DNA of 64,000 bases from positions 31,137,501 to 31,201,500 of the forward strand of contig JASXTE010000005.1 in the NCBI GenBank assembly GCA_030280995.1. The letters are read 5' to 3'. Under the pieces are notes generated by a model that was not told the DNA's origin, ran no database searches, and saw nothing but the letters and a program-made list of their open reading frames with translations. Source of the DNA: Hemileia vastatrix (Eukaryota > Basidiomycota > Pucciniomycetes > Pucciniales > Zaghouaniaceae). Shown here piece after piece: positions 54,661 to 64,000 of the stretch. Numbering within the stretch: position 1 is the first letter of the stretch; every line of letters begins with the position of its first letter. A program made the position numbers and the translations under genes.

Positions 54661-56224
54661 ATGTCTTCTCCATCTGGTGCTGGTGTTATTGCTGCTTCTG
54701 CTGATGGTGTCAGGCCTTCAGTAAGGATTCAAACTTGGGATGGGCCCAAGTTTGTTGGTGATGATGTAAAGTGGTTTTTGGGCAGATATGAGGCTGCTGC
54801 TGGAATTGATGGGGCTTCTCATTTAGATATGGAGAAGCAGGTAATCTTCTTCATTGGTGATAGGGAAGTTGAGAAGGAGATTACTGGTATGGAGGGTTAT
54901 AAGACTAGGGATTGGAAAAGGCTTAGTAGGGAAATGGTGGACAGATAGGGAGTCAGATATTCAATGGTGGATTTAAATAAGGTTGTTGGAGAATGGAAAG
55001 TGCAGGGTGCGATAACTTCTTTGGTGAGTTATAGGAAATTTGTTGGTAGTTTTGAAACTGTGGTAGAATATCTGGTGGGGTTAGAGGAGTTGGCACATGA
55101 AAATGCAGTCAAAGATTTATTTTGGTCCGCTTTTGGGAGGGATGTTAGGATGGATGTGTTAAAGGAGTTCTAGGAAGGGTTTGATGAAAACCTTACCTAA
55201 TTGGGAGCAGAAGTTGCCTGCTCTTAAGGTGGTTAAAGAATCGGTGGAGTCTCAACTCAAGCTTTTGGCTGTGGACAGTTATCAAGAAACCTGCACACAG
55301 TATGTCAGCAAAATTAATGAAGTTTTGGCTGATAATAACGATATTATGAAGGCTCAGGAGGCAAGAAAAGCTCAGTTGGTAAAACTGGTTCATAAGGTGG
55401 ATGAGAATGTGGATAAGGAGTTGGTGGATCAATTGGCTGACTTAACGAAGCAATTGAAAATTTTTGTTCAAGAAACTCAGAAGTCCAGCAGAGTTTTAGC
55501 TTCTTCTTCATCATCGTATTCAGGTAGAGGTTATGATAGGAGGAATGTTGGTACTGTTGATTTTTGTATTTGTTCCTACTGTAACCGGAAGGGACATAAG
55601 TCTAATGATTGTTGGACTTTGAATAGGGATCAGGCTGCTGGTAGAGTAAAATTTGATGGAAAGGTATTTAAGTTTCCTGATGGATCTTTTATCAAGCCCA
55701 GTGAAGGTCAGGCTCCTTTGGATTTTGTGAGGAGGAGTAGTATGGGTGAAAAGAGAGCTAGGTTTGAGGAATTGCCTACTGAGGCTTCTTCTGGTACTGG
55801 AAATAATTCTGGAGATAAGGGGAAGGAAAAAGAGGTTAGTAAGGCTAATTTTTCTACTTCATATGGTAATTTGGAGTTAGTAAAGGTTGTTAAGGCGGAT
55901 GGTGAGTGTATGGCTGGTGTATATGATGTGGAGGCTTCTAGGAGGGTGGCTGCTTCTAAAGCTAGAATCAGTATTTCTAATCAGTTAAGGTCAAGAGGTG
56001 GAAAGGCGGATTCTAAGAAGGCTGAAGATCCCAAGAAGATTTATATGTCTGAAGAGATTTGTCAGATGCAGAAGGGGATAGCTGATATGGGTCCCCCTAG
56101 TTTTGGTGCTTTTGATCTTAATGGTGATCCTATGCCTTTGGATGATGGTTCAAATACAGAGGAGGATGTGCCTTTGGCTTCTTTGCCTAGGCCAAGTTCT
56201 AGTGGGCCAATGGAGGGATTTTGA
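54661..56224 (+). pseudogene. Element D gag
   Basis: ATG 54661 begins MSSPSGAGVIAAS. The capsid part has TWDGPKFVGDDVKWFLGRYE and runs to VDR, a TAG at 54946, and then GVRYSMVDLNKVVGEW in the same frame. Near 55170 one base is missing (KEF to stop), and reading goes on in the next frame from 55181 with MKTLPNWEQKLPALKVV. The zinc knuckle CSYCNRKGHKSNDC is intact. The part ends at a TGA at 56222 shortly before the protease region. Confidence 0.82.
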
Positions 56225-57127
56225 ACTACTGTTGATGGTTCTGGTTTAGTCTCTGTGGATGGAAAGGTTCATGGGGATAGTTCTGATGTGGAGATGTGTG
56301 ATGTTGTTGGTAATGTGGGACCTCAGGAGTCTTCTAGGGCAAAGGTTGCTAGGAGTAAGGCTCATTATGAGAAGCCAGTGGTTTCTGGTCAAGAGAATGC
56401 TATGAATGTTGTTTTGGGAAGGTTGAATCAGCTTCAGATTCCATTATCTTTGGGTGAATTGTTCACTATTAGTCCAGTTCTTGCTGAAAAGCAGAAGAAG
56501 CATTTGACTAGGAGAAGAATGGCTACTGGTGAGGTGGAGTATATGTGTGAAAATGTGGAGAAGTTTGGTAATGAGGTGGAGACTCATTTTTCTGCTCCTT
56601 TGGGATATTTGGTGGTTTCTTTAAATGGCAAATATGTGAAGGCATTGGTTGATTCAGGCTCACAAATAAATTTAATTTCATTGGATCAAGAAACTAGTCT
56701 GGATTTGCCAATTAAAGCTGGTGTTGGAGGAAATCTCAGAGGGATAGGTGGGCATGCTACTGAGTTGATTGGTACAGCGGAGCATGTAAAGTTAGATGTA
56801 GGTGGAGCTTTTGGAAAAGTTCATTTTTATGTGGCTAGAGGAGCTGTGAAGACAGTTTTAGGAGGGCCATTTTTGATGGATTTTGAGGCCAAGATTGGTT
56901 ATCAGTCTGGTGTTGGGATTAGTTTGGAGATTCCTGGGGAGGATATGAGGCTGTTACATATGAGGTTGGCACCCCCAGGTGATGAAGGTTGGGAAACTAG
57001 GCCTGGTGTTTCTGCATCTTGTCAGTGTTGCACTTGCACTAGGAAGAGAAAAGATTTGAAGTCCTCTTCTGGTGTATTTGAGGAGAGTGGTGATCATTTT
57101 GTTGGTGACCCTTCTTTTTCAGGGTAG
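56225..57127 (+). pseudogene. Element D protease
   Basis: Open from 56255 in the frame of the second gag part. It contains YLVVSLNGKYVKALVDSG, an intact D-S-G active site, then GGHATELIGTAEHVKLDVGG and GGPFLMDFEAKIGYQ. A CQCCTCTRKR cysteine cluster near the end is shared with B and C. It ends at 57125. No inactivating change is visible in the protease core itself, but the gag stop lies upstream. Confidence 0.8.
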
Positions 57128-57936
57128 ATAGGGCTTATCAGTCTAGTGCTGTAATCTCTCCTCATGAATAAATCCCAGATTGCAGTAGGTCAGCTCAAGT
57201 GGAGATATGTCAAGTGGAATCTCAACTTTTTGTAGATAATATTACTTTATTATGTCAATTTTTGTCAAATTATTTGTCTGGTTTCAGTTTTTCTTCAAGT
57301 TTTTCTCTCAAGTTTATTTCAAGTTCTGAAGATGTTTTAGGGAAACTTTTGTTGGAGTGGAAAAGTTTTGGAGTGGTGGCAAATGGGTCTAAAAGTAAGT
57401 CCTCCCAATTGTGCACCGCTAGGGTTTCTTCTACACCTTTCAAAAACATTACCATAGCCACACATGTGAGCATTGGGGACACCCCTGGTTGTTTTTCTAG
57501 GAATAACAAGAAACAATTGGACGAAAATCAAGAAAAAAATCTCAAGATAAATGAAAATCAACAAAAAAATTATTTATGTAAAGATATTGTCAATAGGGCT
57601 GAGCCTACTTGGCATTCTGGTAACCTCCTGCATGAGGATAGACTGCCGACTTTTCATACTTTTGATTATTCTTTTCTTATTTCTAAAAATAAAAATCAAA
57701 TTAAAAATTTTCTGCATAATGAAAAACTAAATAACAATATTTTTGAAAATTCCAATAATTCTGTTTCTAAAAACTTTAATAATTCTTTTTCAAAAAATAA
57801 AAATAAAAATAAAACTGATAAAATTTCTTTATCTGATTCTAATAATTCTTTTTATAAAAATTCTGTTACTCTTAATTCTGATGAAGATGAAGATTTTGTT
57901 GACGAAAGGAGCTCAATTCCTTAAGAACATGTAGAA
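57128..57936 (+). other. Gag-pol linker of D with one 106-bp intron-like module
   Basis: The pol frame is already open from 57199 (MEICQVESQLFVDN). The module starts GTAAGTCCTCCC at 57393 and ends TTTTTCTAG at 57498, 106 bp, not a multiple of three. It is also open when read through. After it comes a low-complexity Asn/Lys/Ser-rich part (57690-57900). One copy of the HEDRL-type unit that is tripled in B and C is seen near 57630. Confidence 0.7.
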
Positions 57937-59351
57937 GTGGAAGCAGCAAAATATAAGAAGGTTGCTGTGAAAGCTAAACCAATCAATGATGCACTGCCAA
58001 CTGGATTGAATCCGCCGTTGAAGAGACCACTTTTGTCAAGAGATCCATATGAAACTCCTTTAAGAAAGAATCCGCCTGAATTTTCTGAAACGTCAAGAAT
58101 TACTTTTGATAGGATTGGTGTTGTAAATTTTGGGCCAGAGGGTTGGTTATCTGGTGAGGAGATGAATTTGTTGTTGGATGTGATGGTGTTGAGGGAGAAG
58201 GCTATTGCATTTGTGGAAGAAGAGAGGGGTGTTTTAAAGCATTCTTATGGTGAACCTTACAAGATTCCAGTTGTTTGTCATGAAACTTGGCAACTCAAGC
58301 CAATTCCGATTCCTGCTTCTCTTAAAGATGATTATATTGAAGTTGTTAGGGAAATTATTAGTACTTGGCTTTATGAACAATTGTCATCAAGTTATTCAAG
58401 TCCAGTTTTCTGTATCAAGAAGCCTAATGGAAAGCTTAGAGTGGTTCATGATCTTAGGGAATTGAATAGGGTGACTATAAAAGATTCTGGTATACCTCCA
58501 AGTGCAGAGGAATTTGTTGATGCTTTTTCTGGAAGGGTATGTTATGGTTTGGGTGATATTATGGGGGCTATGATGAAAGAGAATTACATCCGGATTCAAG
58601 ACCTCTGACAACTTTTGATACTCCTCTTGGAAGGTTACAGCTGACTAGATTACCTCAAGGTGCTACTAATTCTGTTGCTGTTTATCAATCACAAATGGCT
58701 TGGATTCTTCTAGATGAAATTCCACAGTATGCTGGTATATTTATTGATGATGGTGGAATTAAAGGTCCTTCAACTGATTATGATAATCAAGTGTTGGAGG
58801 AGAATCCAGGTATTAGGAGGTTTATTTGGGAGTATGCAGTAAGTTTGGAAAGGATGTTGTTTAGGATTGAAGAAGCTGGTTTAACTATTTCCAGTTCTAA
58901 ATTTTCTTGTTTTGTTCCAGCTTTAGAGATTCTTGGTCATGTGGTGTGTAGGGAAGGCCGAATTATGTCAAAGAAGAAAGTCAACAAAATTCAATCATGG
59001 CCGAGACCTAGAAACACTACTGAAGTTAGAGGAATTTTGGGAGTATGTGTTTATGTTAGGATGTTTATTATGGATTTCTCATTAATGGCTGCTCCATTGA
59101 GAAGTTTAACTAGGAAGTATGCTTATTGGGATTGGGATGAAGCTTGTGAAGAAGCTTTTGTTAAGTTGAAGAAGGTGGTTGGTGAAGATATTATTCTTCA
59201 TAAGTTGGATTATGGTGAAGGAGCTGGTAGGATTTATTTAGCTGTTGATTCTAGTCAGCTGGCTGCTTGTGCAGTGCTTTCTCAGATGGATAAGGGTGGT
59301 TATATTAGACCAGTTAGGTATGAATCTGTAGTTTTTACTGAGGCGGAATGA
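57937..59351 (+). pseudogene. Element D reverse transcriptase and RNase H start
   Basis: Frame one from 57937 carries LKRPLLSRDPYETPL, GEPYKIPVVCHETW and FCIKKPNGKLRVVHDLREL, up to YGLGDIMG. A single-base loss near 58566 shifts the frame. The rest, with TRLPQGATNSVAVYQSQMAW, the catalytic GIFIDDGGIKG and the thumb, continues in the third frame to 59351. RNase H begins with IYLAVDSSQLAACAVL and is broken by a TGA at 59349 (TEAE to RYSQ), which does not change the frame. Catalytic residues are present. Confidence 0.85.
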
Positions 59352-61275
59352 AGATATTCACAACCAAAGTTGGAACTTTGTGGTGTGGCAAAAATTTTAA
59401 AGAAACTTCAAAATATCTTATGGGGTCAACATTTTGAACTTCAAGTGGATGCTAAATCTTTAATTCAGATGATTAATTCACCTAGCTTACCTAATGCTCC
59501 AATGACTAGGTGGGTAGCTTTTATTCAACATTTTTCATTTGATTTAGTGCACAGGCCTGGAAAATCTTTCACTATGCCAGATGGATTGTCAAGAAGACCA
59601 CCTACAGTAGATGATTCCAAATCAGAAGAATTTGATGAAGATATACCTATAATCAAGGCCAGTACAAAGGGTGCTGAGGACTTTCCATACCTCCCCCATG
59701 AGGTTAAACTGGCTGGTTCTATTTTTGTTGAATTTGATGAAGTTGATGATCTAGTTGATCATGAGGTTTTTGTAGATGAGGATGGTGTGGTTGTTTGGGA
59801 TAATTGGAAGTTGTTTAATGGTGTTTATGTTTGGGATCTGAAGGAGGATAGTGGTAGCATGGAAAAATGTTTGAATGAGGTGGATTATGTGAATTTCAGC
59901 AAACAGCCGAATGCTTAGAGAATGAATGCTCATTTACAAGTGGGAGATATTGGGGACAGCAAGGTTCCTTTGGATGTTATATTATTGGATTTTTCTGATG
60001 AAATTTGGGGCCAGACCAGGTTTTATTTTTTAATGGTGAAATATTTGTTGTCTCTGGGAAAACCAGAAGAATGTGATGAAGCTGAATGGGTGGCTATCAA
60101 AAAGAAGTCACCTGGTTTTTATTTGTCTGGTAGAAGGTTGATGAAAAGAAGACATCCGAATCCTCAAGTTGTTGTATCTCAAAGAAAAGGTCAAGAATTT
60201 GTGATGAAATCTCTTCATAAAGATTTAGGGCATAGGGGCTTTGGAGAAACTTATAAGCGGATTGCTGATAGATTTTGGTGGCCTGGAATGAAGATGGCTG
60301 TTAGATCTTGGGTTCATTCATGTGAAGAATGTCAGAGAAGAAGTTATTTAAGGCCAAAAGAACCTGGAAATGCTTCTGGTGAAAATACTATCTTTGGACA
60401 GGTTAGTTTGGATGCTGTTCACATCAAGGAAGGTAAATATAAGTACTTGATTGTGGCAAGGGATGATTTGTCTGGTTGGGTTGAGGCTGTCCCTCTTATT
60501 AGTTTATCTGCTAAATATGTAGCAGAATTTTTGATGAAGGAATGGGTGTATAGGTATGGTGTTATGAAGTTGGTAACTGTTGATGGCGGCTCCAAATTTG
60601 GTGCAGACTTCAAGGAAGCTGTTTCAAAAATTGGCTCAAAGGTTAGGGTGGCGACCCCATATTATCCTGAAGAAGAAGAATGGTTGAAAGGGGGCATCAA
60701 GTTATTAAGGATGCTTTGGTTAAAATGTGTGGAAAAAGTGCTGAAAATTGGAGGCATTATTTACCCCTTGTTTTATTTGCTGACAGGATTACCACCAAGA
60801 GGACAACTGGTTATTCTCCTTATGAATTAGTTTTTGGTTAGAAAGCTGTTTTACCAGTTGATCTTGAAGATGAATCTTATCTTGGTGTTTATTGGGATGT
60901 AGTCAAAACTACTGATAATTTGCTCTGTGCTAGAATGCAACAGTTAGAAAAGAAGGAGGAATATTTGGAGAAGGCATGCAATAGGATGATTAAGATCAGG
61001 GATCAGTCTGTCAGGTATTGGGATCAAAGGTTGGCTCATAGACTCAGGAAGCTTTGATGCCTGGTGATATGGTGTTGGTGTATAATAGGAGTTTGGAAAG
61101 TCAGTGGGGGAAAATGTTTGCTGATAGATGGAATGGACCATATAGGATTAGAGAACAGTTTTCTGGTGGTTCATATGTTTTGGAAGAACTGGATGGTGTT
61201 GTCTTAAAGAAGAGGGTAGCTTCTGATCAAGTGAAGAAGTTTTACCCTAGGGGCACAAAGAGTGCTGAAGTTTGA
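59352..61275 (+). pseudogene. Element D RNase H end and integrase
   Basis: LELCGVAKILKKLQNILWGQ and MPDGLSRRP finish RNase H. A TAG at 59916 interrupts a variable linker. The integrase zinc finger (LHKDLGHRGFGE, CEECQRRS) and two catalytic Asp (SLDAVHI, TVDGGSKFG) follow. A frameshift near 60680 hides the catalytic Glu, which remains readable in the next frame (MVERGHQ). A TAG near 60839 and a shift near 61050 come next. The GPY-type C-terminus (ADRWNGPYRIRE to KKFYPRG) is open from 61054 to 61273. Like C, it has no chromodomain. Confidence 0.85.
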
Positions 61276-62801
61276 CTCCAAAATGAGGATAAAATACAAC
61301 ATCAATCTTTTAGGAAATCTCACAGTCTTTTGAAAAATCAAACATTACTTCAATTTTAAAATTTTATTATGTGGTGAAAATATGAAGGGGAAACAAATTT
61401 TGTTAGGAGTGCTCACAAGGGAACCTTCTAGATTTTATATTGGCAAGTTTGGGGGTAATTGATGAGTTGGCAGCTCTATTCACAATTACCCCATAATGTT
61501 CATTTCTAACCCTTCTCTGTTTCTAGTTGAATCCTGGCTTTGTTTTTTTGTTATATAGGTAGTCTTCTATGACTATAAACTGGAACCTTACGTTGACACA
61601 GCACAATCTTTTGGAAGTCTGGATTCAAGAATTTTGTTTTGTTTCATTTTTTGTTGTATTTGGGTGGATGATCACTTGTGGTCTCCAATCATTTTTACAA
61701 ATTGGAGGGAGCTCACCCAGTGATCATTAGTTTTTTTCCTTGATTTTCATTAAATTATCATTTTTCAAATCTTCAAATTTTCAAAATTTAATTTTAAAAA
61801 AAAAATATATTATTTTCAAAAATAATTTGTTTTCAAAAATTTCATTTTATGTTATATTTTTAATTTTTCTTTCCTGTGTATCCACAATCAAGGTGCACTT
61901 GGATGTGGGTATGATTTCAGGGGTTTGGCTCATCCAAATGGCTGGGGGACATCTTTTATTTTTTTATTTATCTTTAATTTTATTTATCTTTTTCTTTTAT
62001 TATATATTTATTTTATTTATTCTGCTAGTCTATCAAGACTTAAAACTGAAATTCTTTTCAAGATCATTTATTATTGGTCCTAAACTTCAAGACCGTGGAA
62101 AACTGAAGATGTCAATAAAACTAGGAATTATAATGGTCAAGATTTGAGGAGGATTTCTTTTAGTTAGAAGTGTTCATTGGGGAACCTTCTAGATTTCATA
62201 TTGGAAAGTTTGGGGGTAATTGATGAGTTGGCAACTCTATACACAATTACCCCACGAAGTTCGTTTATATGCTTTATTGTTTATAGATTGATCTCTAGCA
62301 TTGGTTTTGTGATGCAGGTGGAAGTCCTCTAAGACTATAAACTGGTGATTTTTGCACTTGATGACTCAAGAAAATTCAAATGGATGTCATTTTTCGAAAT
62401 TGGAGGACCTTATGGCAATGTCCAGATCATTTCAGTTCTGGCTCAGTAGAGATGAAAGCCCACTCTCTAAATTTTCTTTTCTGTAGTTGGTGATTTTGGA
62501 AATTGGAGGACCTCATGGCGATGTCCAGATCATTGCAGTTCTGGCTCAGTGGAGATGAAAGCCCACTCTCTTAATTTTCTTTTTTTTTGTTGGAGGTGAA
62601 TGGTAGAGGAGGTTGGAGGACCTCATGGAGTTGTCTAGATCATTGCAGTTCTAGCTCAGTAGGGTTTAAAGCCTACTCTTTCATACTCAGCGGATTGAAG
62701 CATCAAAAATCAAGTGGAGTCAACTTTAGAAGCAAAATTTTTATTAAAATGATGGTGGAAAAGTTTTTTATGTGATTCAAAATGGAATGGGGACATTCCA
62801 T
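61276..62801 (+). repeat. Element D 3' noncoding cassette of hairpins and repeats
   Basis: Two alpha hairpins with stems GGGGTAATTG and CAATTACCCC (61452-61492, 62213-62253), each within an about 90-bp repeat beginning GGAACCTTCTAGATTT. One beta hairpin at 61669-61726 starting TGATCACTTGTGG. One gamma module at 61878-61945 with ATCAAGGTGCACTTGGAT. Two ACTATAAACTGG units (61570, 62330). Three copies of an about 105-bp unit with GGAGGACCT and TTCTGGCTCAGT start near 62400, 62502 and 62613. A frame at 61740-62147 is T-rich and not supported as a gene. Confidence 0.85.
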
Positions 62802-62814
62802 ATTGGAGGGAGGA
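62802..62814 (+). promoter_or_regulatory. Polypurine tract of element D
   Basis: ATTGGAGGGAGGA immediately precedes the 3' LTR and is identical to that of C. Confidence 0.88.
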
Positions 62815-64000
62815 TGTGGTATTCCAAATCTGGGTAGGCTACTTAAGTGAAAATTTGATTGGACCTTGGTTGGAAGAAAATCATGGTGTTAGCAGGTGTT
62901 AATTTGGTTGAAGGGAGTTAACTGGATTTTTTTGGGTGGGTTTATGGTGATTTTTTTGGAGGATTTATGGTGATTTTTTTTGGAGGATTTATGGTGTTTT
63001 GGAATGAATATATGTTGGTATTCCTATTGTTATTTGATGGTTTCATGGATTGGGTATTAGTTTTACTGGACTCTCTAGGGCTCTCTTGGTATTTTTGGTG
63101 GATGCAGTGTGCTCATGGAGTAGCCATTTTTTTCCGGTGCGCTCCGGTGCGCTCTGGTTTGCTCTGGTGATTTTCCGGTGCAAAATCAAAGTCACTGTGG
63201 CAAAGTTTGGTCATTGGTGCAAAAGGTCTGGGCACTGTGGCAAATTTTGGTCACTGCAGAAAAGTCTGGGCACTGTGTCAAAGTTTGGTCACTGTAGAAA
63301 AGTCTGATCACCAGTGCAAAGTTTGGTCACTGAAGAAAAGTCTGGGCACTGTGGCAAAGTTTGGTCACTGTAGAAAAGTCTGATCACCAGTGCAAATTTT
63401 GGTCACTGTGCCAAAAGTTTGGCTATTGTGGCAAAATTTGGTTAGAAAGCTATTATGCTTACTAGATCAATATTTTATTGTAGATCATATGCATGTAGGG
63501 TATTGTTGGAAAGGTCTGGTGGAGGAGAATCATATAGGGGAGGGGAGAATCTTGGTCTTCTACATTTTTTTTGTCTTTTGTTTTTATAATAAGGGCCTTT
63601 TTTGTTAATTAACAATTTTTAACATATAACAACAATTATAATAAAAAATATCAACATATAGGCTACCATTGGATAGCTCTCATCCTGGGTGACTAAAATT
63701 TATTTCTTTTCTTATAAAATTTATAAAATAAAAATATAATAAAGAACACTCTTTAATTTTGGTGGGAAACTGGGTAAATCTGGGGCAGACCTTTAATAAG
63801 GCACCTTTGAACAGATCATCCCAAGGGTAGTTTCTGGGGTACTTTACTGTACTTTTCAGTCTCTGGGGAATTTTTTGCGGCTTGTTCTAAGTATTTGCTG
63901 TGACTGGTATCAGTGTAATCTGGTATTAGGTATTTGTTTTGGGGGTATAATCATTTATTGCACTTATTTTTTTTCTATATTATAGGTTTCCAACACTTTC
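62815..64000 (+). repeat. 3' LTR of element D, partial
   Basis: It starts TGTGGTATTCC and follows the 5' LTR to the window end. Its about 34-bp repeat array (63195-63440) has about 69 bp more than that of the 5' LTR, one extra pair of units. The last 90-150 bp are outside the window. Confidence 0.9.

Larger units (their letters stand above)
53132..64000 (+). mobile_element. Element D: Ty3/gypsy element of the B/C family, right end outside window
   Basis: 5' LTR, PBS, gag, protease, linker with one 106-bp module, RT, RNase H, integrase, a 1.5-kb structured 3' region, PPT and most of the 3' LTR are present in order. LTRs begin TGTGGCATTCC and TGTGGTATTCC and differ by about 3% plus an indel in the first part. 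Frameshifts near 55170, 58566, 60680 and 61050 and several stops make it inactive. The LTR sequence is only distantly related to that of B and C, so D is a separate subfamily. Confidence 0.9.

Noticed and set aside
61740..62147. 135-codon frame with hydrophobic stretches, possible env-like membrane protein of element D
   Set aside because: The apparent membrane segments come from T-rich DNA. It overlaps the gamma hairpin module and has no counterpart in C.

Overview
This window looks like a transposon graveyard from a very AT-rich fungal genome with short spliceosomal introns (about 60-110 bp, GT...AG). The mix of large Ty3/gypsy elements, PIF/Harbinger-type TIR elements with a DDE transposase and a spliced Myb-like/coiled-coil partner, and a Tet-like 2OG-Fe(II) dioxygenase fragment best fits a basidiomycete, probably a rust fungus (Pucciniales) with an expanded genome. 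That assignment is inference: no rRNA, tRNA or conserved housekeeping gene was recognised. Nearly every reading frame carries stops or frameshifts.

Layout. 1-4920: element A, a chromodomain-type Ty3/gypsy gag-pol in one frame with in-frame stops, followed by a TGTCAGCC-type LTR (4931 on) and a decayed gag-like stretch. 6588-11602: element B (5' LTR, gag, protease, RT), truncated. 11603-20000: an older minus-strand LTR element start, split by the Harbinger-type element H1 (12168-18611, TIRs plus a 3-bp AAT duplication). 20090-37044: a plus-strand multi-exon gene of unknown function (gene X), split by element C (21875-36148, minus strand, two LTRs about 98% identical by eye). C is itself interrupted by a 1177-bp solo LTR with a perfect 5-bp duplication. 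37.9-44.9 kb: an unusual satellite made of about 36 short hairpins, interrupted by an LTR and a polypyrimidine/polypurine foldback. 46117-48133: a decayed multi-exon gene (gene Y). 48597-52341: H2, a second TIR element with half a transposase and a Tet-like dioxygenase fragment, inserted in an LTR. 53132-64000: element D, a relative of B and C, with its 3' LTR cut by the window edge.

How the parts relate. B, C and D share LTR start, primer-binding site, polypurine tract, a CCHC gag, a DSG protease, an F-I-D-D reverse transcriptase and an integrase without chromodomain. C and D also share a long 3' noncoding cassette of repeated hairpins whose stems show a compensatory base-pair change. C additionally carries two copies of an antisense, intron-containing gene with a Zn2Cys6-like cysteine pattern. 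H1 and H2 share internal 92-bp repeats that resemble their own termini. The most novel candidates are the structured 3' cassette with its antisense gene, the hairpin satellite, and the dioxygenase fragment inside a Harbinger-type element.
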